Assembly (NCBI RefSeq): GCF_000282335.1
Contig: NZ_AKJM01000040.1
Span: 62,001-126,000, forward strand
Reading direction: 5' to 3'
DNA length: 64,000 nt
Source: Pseudomonas sp. GM48
Lineage (GTDB): Bacteria; Pseudomonadota; Gammaproteobacteria; Pseudomonadales; Pseudomonadaceae
Positions 17,002 through 24,535 of the stretch are shown piece after piece. The first letter of the stretch is position 1. The number at the start of each line of letters is the position of its first letter. Made by a program: the position numbers and the translations under genes. The notes under the pieces are model-generated. The model did not search any database. It saw nothing but the letters and a program-made list of their open reading frames with translations, and had not been told where the DNA came from.

Positions 17002-17834
17002 TGGAGCGCAATTATTCAGGGGAGCGAAACAGCGAAATCGAATTGCGGTTGTTGATCGAGGCGATCTACCTCAAGTACAGCTACGATTTTCGCGATTACT
17101 CCGGCGCTTCGATCAAACGCCGGGTCAACCATGCGTTGAGTCAGTTCGAGTGCAATACCATCTCGGCGTTGCAGGAAAAGGTCTTGCACGATCCCGCCGC
17201 GTTCATGCAATTGCTGCAATTGCTGACCATTCCGGTCAGTGAGATGTTTCGCGACCCTTCGCACTTTCTGGCCATTCGCAAGGAAGTGGTGCCGCTGCTC
17301 AGGACCTACCCTTCGATCAAAATCTGGATCGCCGGATGCAGCACCGGTGAAGAGGTGTATTCGATGGCCATTCTGCTGCGTGAAGAGGGCCTGCTCGACC
17401 GCACGATCATCTACGCTACGGATATCAATCCGCGCTCTCTGGAAAAAGCCAAGCAAGGGATTTTCTCGATGGAGAATGTCCGCGCCTACACTGCGAATTA
17501 CCAGCAGGCCGGTGGCCGGAGTTCATTTGCCGACTACTATACGGCGGCTTATGGGTACGCCATTTTCGACAAGACGTTGCGTGAGAACGTGACCTTTGCC
17601 GATCACAGCCTGGCGACGGACAGTGTATTTTCAGAAACTCAATTAATTTCATGTCGTAATGTATTGATTTATTTCAATAAAAAACTTCAGGATCGAGCGC
17701 TTGGACTGTTTCATGAGTCCCTGTGCCATCGCGGTTTTTTGGTGTTGGGCAGTAAGGAAACCCCGGATTTCTCAGCCTTCGGCAATCAGTTCGAGCCGCT
17801 GGTCAAACAAGAACGGATCTACCGAAAATCATGA
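17001..17834 (+). CDS. CheR-type SAM-dependent protein methyltransferase
   Basis: The 277-residue protein contains an N-terminal CheR helical domain (about 10-70, LRLLIEAIYLKYSYDF) and the methyltransferase domain with the SAM loop IWIAGCSTGEEVYSMAIL. It ends with LISCRNVLIYFNKKLQDRAL, a conserved CheR block. The start is GTG at 17001, overlapping the kinase stop, so translation is probably coupled. The stop overlaps the cheB ATG (ATGA). CheR proteins methylate glutamates of chemoreceptors, but no receptor gene is nearby. The target may be the coiled coil of the adjacent kinase or a receptor elsewhere; that is inference. Confidence 0.93.
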   Translation: MERNYSGERNSEIELRLLIEAIYLKYSYDFRDYSGASIKRRVNHALSQFECNTISALQEKVLHDPAAFMQLLQLLTIPVSEMFRDPSHFLAIRKEVVPLLRTYPSIKIWIAGCSTGEEVYSMAILLREEGLLDRTIIYATDINPRSLEKAKQGIFSMENVRAYTANYQQAGGRSSFADYYTAAYGYAIFDKTLRENVTFADHSLATDSVFSETQLISCRNVLIYFNKKLQDRALGLFHESLCHRGFLVLGSKETPDFSAFGNQFEPLVKQERIYRKS

Positions 17835-18424
17835 ACAGTGCAACGAACCTGCCGGCGATCGAGGCGATCGTGATCGGTGCCTCCGCCGGTGGCGTCGAGG
17901 CGCTGTTGAACATCCTCGGCCCGCTGCGCGAGGGTTTCGCACTGCCGGTGATTGTCGTGCTGCACCTGCCGGATGAGCGCTGCAGCCAACTGGCGGACGT
18001 GTTTTCCCGCCGGGTTGCCCTGCCGGTGCTGGAGGCGTGCGACAAGACCCCGGTCGAGGTCGGCACGCTGTATTTCGCCGCGCCCGGTTATCACCTGTCG
18101 GTGGAGCAGGACCGCAGCTTCTCCCTGAGCCTGGAGCCTCGAGTGCATCATTCGCGACCTGCCATCGATTACCTGTTCGAATCGGCCGCCGATGCATACG
18201 GAGCCCATCTGGCCGCGGTATTGCTCACCGGTGCCAACCGCGACGGCGCGCGCGGGCTGGTCCAGGTCAAAAAGCGTGGTGGCATGACCATCGTGCAAGA
18301 CCCGCAATCAGCCCAAGTCGCCACCATGCCCCAGGCTGCGCTGGATCTGCTCCAGCCGGATCACATACTTCCTGTACGCGGCATCGGCCGTTTGCTTGTC
18401 GAGCTGGAACGAATCGCATGCTAA
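17831..18424 (+). CDS. CheB-type methylesterase lacking a receiver domain
   Basis: The 197-residue protein is only the CheB catalytic domain. The triad is visible as Ser18 (IGASAGGVEAL), His45 (VVLHLPDER) and Asp138 (TGANRDGARG). Canonical CheB has an N-terminal receiver that controls it; here none is fused. Control may come from the receivers encoded in the neighbouring kinases. The gene overlaps cheR by 4 bases and the next kinase by 7. Activity: removes methyl esters or deamidates glutamines on receptors. The pairing with CheR suggests reversible methylation as an adaptation step. Confidence 0.93.
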   Translation: MNSATNLPAIEAIVIGASAGGVEALLNILGPLREGFALPVIVVLHLPDERCSQLADVFSRRVALPVLEACDKTPVEVGTLYFAAPGYHLSVEQDRSFSLSLEPRVHHSRPAIDYLFESAADAYGAHLAAVLLTGANRDGARGLVQVKKRGGMTIVQDPQSAQVATMPQAALDLLQPDHILPVRGIGRLLVELERIAC

Positions 18425-19599
18425 GTAATATCAAGGCCAAACTGCTGATCGTCGACGATCTGCCGGAGAATCTGCTGGCGCTCGAAGCGCTGATCAAGCG
18501 TGAAGACCGAATCGTGTACAAGGCGCTGTCCGCCGACGAAGCCTTGTCCCTGCTGTTGCAACACGAATTCGCCATGGCCATCCTCGATGTGCAGATGCCC
18601 GGAATGAATGGCTTCGAGCTGGCCGAGTTGATGCGTGGCACGGAAAAAACCAAAAACATCCCGATCGTTTTCGTCAGTGCCGCCGGACGCGAACTGAACT
18701 ACGCGTTCAAAGGCTACGAAAGCGGTGCCGTGGACTTCCTGCACAAGCCGCTGGACATCCACGCAGTCAAGAGCAAGGTCAATGTGTTTGTCGACCTGTA
18801 TCGCCAGAGCAAGGCGATGAAGGAACAAGTGCTGGCCCTGGAGCACAGTCGCCGCGAACAGGAGACCCTGCTCAAGCAGCTGCAAGACACCCAGCTGGAA
18901 CTGGAGCAGGCGGTGCGTATGCGCGATGATTTCATGTCCATCGTCGCCCACGAAGTGCGCACGCCGCTCAACGGCCTGATCCTTGAAACCCAGTTGCGCA
19001 AGATGCACCTGGCCCGGGACAACGCCGCCGCCTTCACCCTGGACAAAATTCACGCCATGGTCGACCGCGACGAGCGGCAGATCAAAAGCCTCATACGTTT
19101 GATCGAAGACATGCTGGATGTCTCGCGCATTCGCACCGGCAAGTTGTCGATCCGGCCGACGTGCTTTGATCTATCGGCGCTGGTTCGGGAATTGTTGCAG
19201 AATTTTTCCCCGCAGATCGACGCCGCCGAGTCGTCGGTCACACTCGATGCCGGGCAACCGGTGATCGGAAATTGGGACGAGTTTCGTATAGAACAGGTCA
19301 TTTCCAACCTGTTGACCAACGCCTTGCGTTACGGGGCCAAAGGCCCGATCTCGGTGAAGGTATACAGTGAGGAGGGCCGGGCGCTGGTGGACGTGCAGGA
19401 CCAGGGGATCGGCATCAGCGAAGAAAACCAGGAGCGGATATTCCAGCAGTTCGAACGGGTATCGGCCAAACACGTCGTCGCCGGACTGGGCCTGGGATTG
19501 TTTATTTCAGAACAGATTGTGACCGCCCATGGCGGTACTATTACCGTCCAGAGCAGGATTGGCGAAGGCGCCTTGTTTCGCGTTTGTCTGCCGCTGTAG
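18418..19599 (+). CDS. Receiver-histidine kinase
   Basis: This is a 393-residue soluble protein. The N-terminal receiver has Asp57 (MAILDVQMPG) and Lys110 (FLHKPLD). A coiled-coil linker spans about 125-170. HisKA carries His178 (SIVAHEVRTPLN), and the HATPase domain has NLLTNALRYG, DQGIGIS and GLGLGLFISEQ. The true start is ATG at 18418 inside the end of cheB (ATGCTAA). A longer open frame from 18037 only runs through cheB in another frame. There is no membrane segment, so input must come through its receiver, plausibly from the upstream hybrid kinase. It probably passes phosphate to the receiver at 19677. Confidence 0.94.
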   Translation: MLSNIKAKLLIVDDLPENLLALEALIKREDRIVYKALSADEALSLLLQHEFAMAILDVQMPGMNGFELAELMRGTEKTKNIPIVFVSAAGRELNYAFKGYESGAVDFLHKPLDIHAVKSKVNVFVDLYRQSKAMKEQVLALEHSRREQETLLKQLQDTQLELEQAVRMRDDFMSIVAHEVRTPLNGLILETQLRKMHLARDNAAAFTLDKIHAMVDRDERQIKSLIRLIEDMLDVSRIRTGKLSIRPTCFDLSALVRELLQNFSPQIDAAESSVTLDAGQPVIGNWDEFRIEQVISNLLTNALRYGAKGPISVKVYSEEGRALVDVQDQGIGISEENQERIFQQFERVSAKHVVAGLGLGLFISEQIVTAHGGTITVQSRIGEGALFRVCLPL

Positions 19600-19676
19600 G
19601 AAAACAGCCAGATAAACGCAACCTCTGATCGACCCTACGGTCGTATCAGCAGCAATTGACCGAACAAAGGCTTCCC

Positions 19677-20054
19677 ATGAGCGAAGATGCACAAGATGTA
19701 GTACTCGTCGTCGAGGACGATCCCTCGATTCTGATGGTGCTGTCCGCTTATCTGTCGGGCGAGGGTTACCGCGTATTGCAGGCCGAAAACGGCGAGCAGG
19801 CGTTTGAAATCCTGGCGAGCAAACCGCACCTGGACATGATGATCACCGACTTCCGCCTGCCCGGTGGCATCTCCGGCGTGCAGATCGCCGAGCCCGCGGT
19901 GAAGCTGCGACCGGAACTCAAGGTGATTTTCATCAGCGGCTACGCCCAGGAAATCCGCGAGACGGACAGCCCGATCACGCGCAAGGCGCCGATTCTCGAA
20001 AAGCCGTTCGATCTGGATAAATTGCAGGAACTGATGCAGGACATGCTTTCGTAA
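19677..20054 (+). CDS. Single-domain response regulator
   Basis: This 125-residue lone receiver has the acidic pocket in VVEDDPS (13-15), phospho-acceptor Asp58 (MMITDFRLPGG), the switch FISGY and the conserved Lys in ILEKPFDLDKL. The ATG at 19677 follows AAAGG; an in-frame start at 19656 lacks a ribosome binding site. It is the last gene of the kinase-CheR-CheB-kinase series, 77 bases after the preceding gene. It is similar in layout to the divergent receiver at 12890, so two possible outputs flank the kinases. No DNA-binding or enzymatic output domain is present. Confidence 0.93.
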   Translation: MSEDAQDVVLVVEDDPSILMVLSAYLSGEGYRVLQAENGEQAFEILASKPHLDMMITDFRLPGGISGVQIAEPAVKLRPELKVIFISGYAQEIRETDSPITRKAPILEKPFDLDKLQELMQDMLS

Positions 20055-20172
20055 GTGCGCTGTTGGCTCTTGTACCTGTAATTTCTGACAGTTGACGGTG
20101 GTGGTGTATCAGCAGATAAACGTTTCGGATGTCATGCGGCTAATTCTTGCATGTCAATCCGGAGCGAAGGCA

Positions 20173-23085
20173 ATGCACAGACATACACCGGCACTCTCAG
20201 TGAATGATCCGCGTCGCGCCGTCGTACGTGAAATTGCCTATCACCGGCGTTCGGACCAGCAAGCCCCTCAGGCACGCATCACCCAACATATCTACAGTAC
20301 CCGCAACCGCGCCAGTCACAGCCGTGACCCGCGGCTTTTTGCCCTTCATGAATACGATGGGGCAGCGCCCGCCAATCAAACCACGATCACCACCCTGAGC
20401 GGGCTGCCCATGCTCTCCATCAGCGTGGATGCCGGGTGGCGGTTGAGTCTTTACGGTGCTGCCGGGCAAAGGCTGGAAGATTGGGATCAGAAACGTAATT
20501 ACCTGCGCATGACCTACGATTCATCACTGCGCCCTGCGCGCGGTTTTGAGTCAGCGATGGGCGAAGAGCAGCAAACGGCTTGTTTTGCATACGGTGACGG
20601 GTTGGAGGAGTCCGTCAGACACAATCGCTGCGGTCAACTGATCCGCCACGATGACTGTGCGGGCACTCAGTACTTCACCGAGTTTGGTGTGCTCGGTGCA
20701 CCTCTGCATCAAACCCGACGTTTTCTGGCCCACCTTCAGGTACCCGACTGGCCGGAGAACGAAACCGAACGTGACAAATTGCTCGAGCCTCAAGGAGCAC
20801 TCACGCAAATGAGCTTTAACAGCGTTGGTGAGTGGGTACGGCATGTTGACGTTTTGGGCAACGAGCAAAAGCAGCGTCAGACCGTTGCCGGTGAGTTGTT
20901 CAAAACCCGCATCAGGCTGGCCAACACCGATGATGAAATCACCCTGGCGGGGGACATTCAATACAACGCCTTCGGACAAATCGTGCAGCAAAAGGCCGGC
21001 AACGGCGTGGTAACACGCGCCGTTTTCGCTCCCGAGGATGGGCGGCTGGCAACGCTGCAAGCGCAGCTGGCAAGTCAGCCGCCGTTGCAGAGTCTGACGT
21101 ATGCCTATGATCCCGTCGGTAACCCGATTCGTATGACTGACGCCACTCAGTCGATCCGTTACTCGCGCAATCAGAGCGTTGCCGCGATCAATACCTGGCA
21201 GTACGACACCCTCGGCCAACTCATCGAAGCCCGCGGCCGACAGCGATGCAATGCCCCCGGCGGCCCCCATTTGCCGGCTTTCGTTTCGCCACCGGATCCT
21301 GGCCAGCTTGAGAACTATCTCCAGACGTTCGACTACGACGCCGGTGGCAACCTGGAGGTTCTGCATCACCACGCTGACAGCGCAAATCGAACCGAGCGAA
21401 CGGCCGTTGCAACCTTGAGCAACCGAAGTTTGCCTTGGAGCGATGGCATCGAATCACCCGGGGACAGTGAAATTGATGCAGCTTATGACGCCTGCGGCAA
21501 TCTCAATGTGCTTCAACGGGGACAGACTCTGCACTGGGACGCACGCAACCGCTTGCGTCAGGTCGATCAGGTGGTGCGGGAGAATGAACCGGCTGACTCG
21601 GAGATCTATATCTATGACGGCGATGACCAGCGTGTGCGAAAAATCCGTACGGCTGATACTGGCACATTGATCCGTATCCATGAGACCCGCTACTTGCCGG
21701 GGGTCGAGATTCGTACAACTCCGGATGAGACCCTGCATGTCATCAGTGTCCAGAGCGGTAGATGTACCGTGCGGATCCTGCACTGGGAAAGGGGATCGCC
21801 ACCGGACGGTGCCCGGCATCAGTTGCGTTACTGTCTTGCCGATCATCAGGAATCCAGCACACTGGAACTGGATCAAGACGCCAGGATCATCAGCCAGGAA
21901 AGCTACTATCCCTACGGCGGCACAGCCTGGTGGGCAGGTCGGGACCGGGTTGAGGCCAGCTACAAGACAGTCCGTTATTCAGGGCAGGAACGGGACGCGA
22001 CGGGGCTGTATTACTACGGGTTTCGGTATTACATGCCGTGGCGACAGCGTTGGTTGAGTGCCGATCCGGCGGGAGCGATAGATGGGTTGAACCTGTATCG
22101 GATGGTGGGGGGCAATCCTGTTCGCTTTGTGGATGTGCATGGGCTGGCGGGTAACGATTTATCGTTAATGGAACAGGGGGGCCAGGCTGCACAGAGGACG
22201 TCGACCGTTCAATGGGTCGGTGCTCGTGTTGCAGACGTGGTTCGGGGAGGGGTAGCAAGCGCCACAGGTGAACTCGCCAGTGTAGGAGTCTCAACCCTGT
22301 TGGAAACAACAGCGGGCTCTACATTGCGAGGCGCTAATGCTGCAATGAGCGCTGTAGCCCATGGATACGCCGGCGGCGGCTTGGCGGAAAACTATATAAG
22401 AAACCATCGATTGAGGAGCCGCTTTGCGACGGTTCCCATCAGATTCACTGGATATGTGCTGGGTGCCGGAATGGGCGCGGCATCAGGCTATTTAAGTCCT
22501 GACCCTTTGGGGAGTTTAGCTCGCACCACCAGTCGAGCCTTCGAAGCTGGAATGTCTAGCTTCACATCAGGAGTTGGACCATCCATACAGAACAACACAC
22601 CGTCAGGGGGTTGGTCGGTGGTGTTCGAAGGGGGAGTGAACCTCGCTACCGGAGTTCTTGAGGGAGCCTATCTACCGCAGGTTTCCGGGCTAAACCCTGT
22701 GCTTCAAGGTTTTATTACCGGAAGTATCAAGCAGATTGCTGGTGCCGCTATTCGCCGTCTGGGTAATGTGGATACCAGTTACATTCCGAGTAGCGAATTG
22801 AGTTTTCCAGGCTGGGAAGAACTTGATGCCGGATTGAAACAATTTGGGCACAACGTGCTTATGGATATTACGTACTCGAATTCAATGGACTGGGTAGTTG
22901 TAAGCCTCGAAGGTGCAGGTCATGAAAGTTTTACGCAAACACATCCGGTCGCGGATAGCATTTTGCATACGGTCAATCCGATCGCCGAACTCGATCCGTT
23001 GATAGGACAGAGGGTCCAGAATGGCTATCGCCAACGAGCAGTAGACAACATGGTGGGAACCCGTAAGTTTTTGGCCACAGTTTAG
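20173..23085 (+). CDS. Tc-toxin C subunit (TccC/Rhs family) with variable C-terminal toxin
   Basis: This is a 970-residue Rhs-type protein that resembles insecticidal TccC along its full conserved part. It has an N-terminal start like RAVVREIAYHR, then YD/Rhs repeats (YDPVGNPIRM, YDTLGQLIEARG, FDYDAGGNL). The core block follows: YYPYGGTAWW, YSGQERDATGLYYYGFRYY, then ADPAGAIDGLNLYRM (Asp631) and NPVRFVDVHGLAG, ending near residue 660. The core forms the C half of a cocoon and self-cleaves. The last 310 residues are the hypervariable effector and match no toxin I know; they are Gly/Ala-rich and AT-richer. The ATG at 20173 follows GGAGCGAAGG; a start at 20092 is less likely. No TcA or TcB gene is present in the window. 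Confidence 0.92.
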   Translation: MHRHTPALSVNDPRRAVVREIAYHRRSDQQAPQARITQHIYSTRNRASHSRDPRLFALHEYDGAAPANQTTITTLSGLPMLSISVDAGWRLSLYGAAGQRLEDWDQKRNYLRMTYDSSLRPARGFESAMGEEQQTACFAYGDGLEESVRHNRCGQLIRHDDCAGTQYFTEFGVLGAPLHQTRRFLAHLQVPDWPENETERDKLLEPQGALTQMSFNSVGEWVRHVDVLGNEQKQRQTVAGELFKTRIRLANTDDEITLAGDIQYNAFGQIVQQKAGNGVVTRAVFAPEDGRLATLQAQLASQPPLQSLTYAYDPVGNPIRMTDATQSIRYSRNQSVAAINTWQYDTLGQLIEARGRQRCNAPGGPHLPAFVSPPDPGQLENYLQTFDYDAGGNLEVLHHHADSANRTERTAVATLSNRSLPWSDGIESPGDSEIDAAYDACGNLNVLQRGQTLHWDARNRLRQVDQVVRENEPADSEIYIYDGDDQRVRKIRTADTGTLIRIHETRYLPGVEIRTTPDETLHVISVQSGRCTVRILHWERGSPPDGARHQLRYCLADHQESSTLELDQDARIISQESYYPYGGTAWWAGRDRVEASYKTVRYSGQERDATGLYYYGFRYYMPWRQRWLSADPAGAIDGLNLYRMVGGNPVRFVDVHGLAGNDLSLMEQGGQAAQRTSTVQWVGARVADVVRGGVASATGELASVGVSTLLETTAGSTLRGANAAMSAVAHGYAGGGLAENYIRNHRLRSRFATVPIRFTGYVLGAGMGAASGYLSPDPLGSLARTTSRAFEAGMSSFTSGVGPSIQNNTPSGGWSVVFEGGVNLATGVLEGAYLPQVSGLNPVLQGFITGSIKQIAGAAIRRLGNVDTSYIPSSELSFPGWEELDAGLKQFGHNVLMDITYSNSMDWVVVSLEGAGHESFTQTHPVADSILHTVNPIAELDPLIGQRVQNGYRQRAVDNMVGTRKFLATV

Positions 23086-23115
23086 CGATTGAGGCATATT
23101 GATCATGAGCGAACG

Positions 23116-23303
23116 CTACAAGTAGCAAATCATCTCCCGCACCTTCGCCATCAAGAGATCGAAGGTAAACGGCTTGGTAATTAACGGCATACCCGGACGA
23201 AGGCTGGTGAAAGGGGGCGAAGGCGCAGTTGATGCTTTGCGGCATGCCAAGGCCGGTGTCGGTGACACTGAGTATCACGTAATCAACGAAATTTCCGTCG
23301 GGG
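23116..23303 (-). pseudogene. Decayed histidine kinase/receiver remnant
   Basis: One minus-strand frame reads VILSVTDTGLGMPQS...AFAPFHQP, a HATPase N-to-F box piece (normally DTG.GM...AFEPFF). A second frame, entered near 23195, reads PGMPLITKPFTFDLLMAKVREM, the C-terminal end of a receiver, and stops at 23116. The intervening part of the kinase and receiver is deleted and the frames no longer match. No start remains. It overlaps nothing functional and sits between the TccC gene and the TPR gene. Confidence 0.75.
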
Positions 23304-24359
23304 TTAAAGCCCTTGTTGCAACGCCGGATCATCGGGATTCATCTGCTCGAGTTGCGCCAACAGGATCTGCACGTTTTGCAGTTGACCGCTTTCCTTCCAG
23401 TAATTAATCAGCAACACCCGGGCCTTGCGGTCATTCGGATGGCGCTGAACAACTTCCTGCAATTGTTTCTGCGCTGCTTCCAGCTCCTGCTCGCCGTGCA
23501 ACGTGGTAGCCAGGTCGTAGCGGTAATCCCGGTTGTTCGGCTCAAGTTCGACGGCCTTGGACAGGCCGAGCAGGGCGAATTCGCTTTGCTCGTGATGCAG
23601 CATCCAGAGCCCCAGGGCATGTTGCAGGTAGGCTGAATCGGGTTGCGCCTGGAGTTGCCTGGCCAACAGCTGCCGGGCGGCGTCGTTCTGGCCCTGTTTA
23701 TCGAGCACCTCGATTTGCAGCACCAGCGCCGGCAGGTTGTCTGGCGCCAGGTGCAGGGTGTTGTCCAGCGCCAGTTGCGCTTCCTTGAGCTCGGCATTGT
23801 GCAGGTGCAGGCGGGCCAGTTGGTATTGGTTGTCGGCGCTTTGCGGTGGGTTCTTGAGCACTTGCTCCCAGGCGTCGATGGCTTGCTCCAGTGGCCCGAA
23901 ATACAAACCCAGTTCATCCGGGGACAACCCCAGCAGCGCGTTGATTGCGGCCAGTCGTACGCTTTGTTCGCTGTCGTCGAGCAATGGCCCCAGCAATAAA
24001 CTGCGCTGGCCGCTCGGTACCAGGCCGCTGATGCTCTTGATCGCGGCGATACGCACCTCGGGCGATTCGTTCTGCAAGTCGGCATCCGCCAGTTTCAGGG
24101 CCACCGAGCTTGGATAATTGGGCAGCTCGGCATGCAGCCAGACACGACGCTTGGGGGACAGGTCCGGACGGGCCAATTGCTGATAGAGCACGCGCGCGGC
24201 ACCTGGCTTGCCGGCCCGGGCTGCCGCCAGCGCTTCGCTGTAGCCATGCTGGATAGCTTCGGGAACCACCGGGGTGGTATCGCGAAGGGAAAACCACGCA
24301 AGGCCGATGACGAGCAGGGCAAAGAGGCTGATAAACAGATAGCGGCGGGACTTGGGCAT
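23304..24359 (-). CDS. Membrane-anchored HEAT/TPR-repeat protein
   Basis: This is a 351-residue protein of unknown specific role. A single N-terminal membrane anchor lies at about 7-24 (YLFISLFALLVIGLAWF). The soluble part is probably periplasmic. It has two HEAT-like helices (VRIAAIKSISGL, VRLAAINALLGL) and then several TPR units (NQYQLARLHLHNAELKEAQLALD, ALGLWMLHHEQSEFALLGLSKAVEL, DYRYDLATTLHGEQELEAAQKQL). Repeats of this kind scaffold protein complexes. It is divergent from the FUSC efflux operon with about 176 bases between. No catalytic motif is seen. Confidence 0.87.
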   Translation of the reverse strand: MPKSRRYLFISLFALLVIGLAWFSLRDTTPVVPEAIQHGYSEALAAARAGKPGAARVLYQQLARPDLSPKRRVWLHAELPNYPSSVALKLADADLQNESPEVRIAAIKSISGLVPSGQRSLLLGPLLDDSEQSVRLAAINALLGLSPDELGLYFGPLEQAIDAWEQVLKNPPQSADNQYQLARLHLHNAELKEAQLALDNTLHLAPDNLPALVLQIEVLDKQGQNDAARQLLARQLQAQPDSAYLQHALGLWMLHHEQSEFALLGLSKAVELEPNNRDYRYDLATTLHGEQELEAAQKQLQEVVQRHPNDRKARVLLINYWKESGQLQNVQILLAQLEQMNPDDPALQQGL

Positions 24360-24535
24360 GCAGGAATCCGGAAGCTGGCGAGCTTTTGCAAAGGCGCAAG
24401 CTTCGGTCAGGCAACGCGTTGAGTCAAACCTTGACGACGTTTACGCTCGATTCAAACGGTTGAAAAAACCTTCAGCCGGCAAAGAATGGGCCTACAGGCT
24501 GTGTCGACAGCAAAACCTCTCTTGGCACCGCTGCA

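Noticed and set aside
23086-24359. The TPR gene as an immunity protein for the TccC toxin
   Set aside because: It is on the opposite strand, membrane-anchored with generic repeats, and a pseudogene lies between; nothing supports a pairing.
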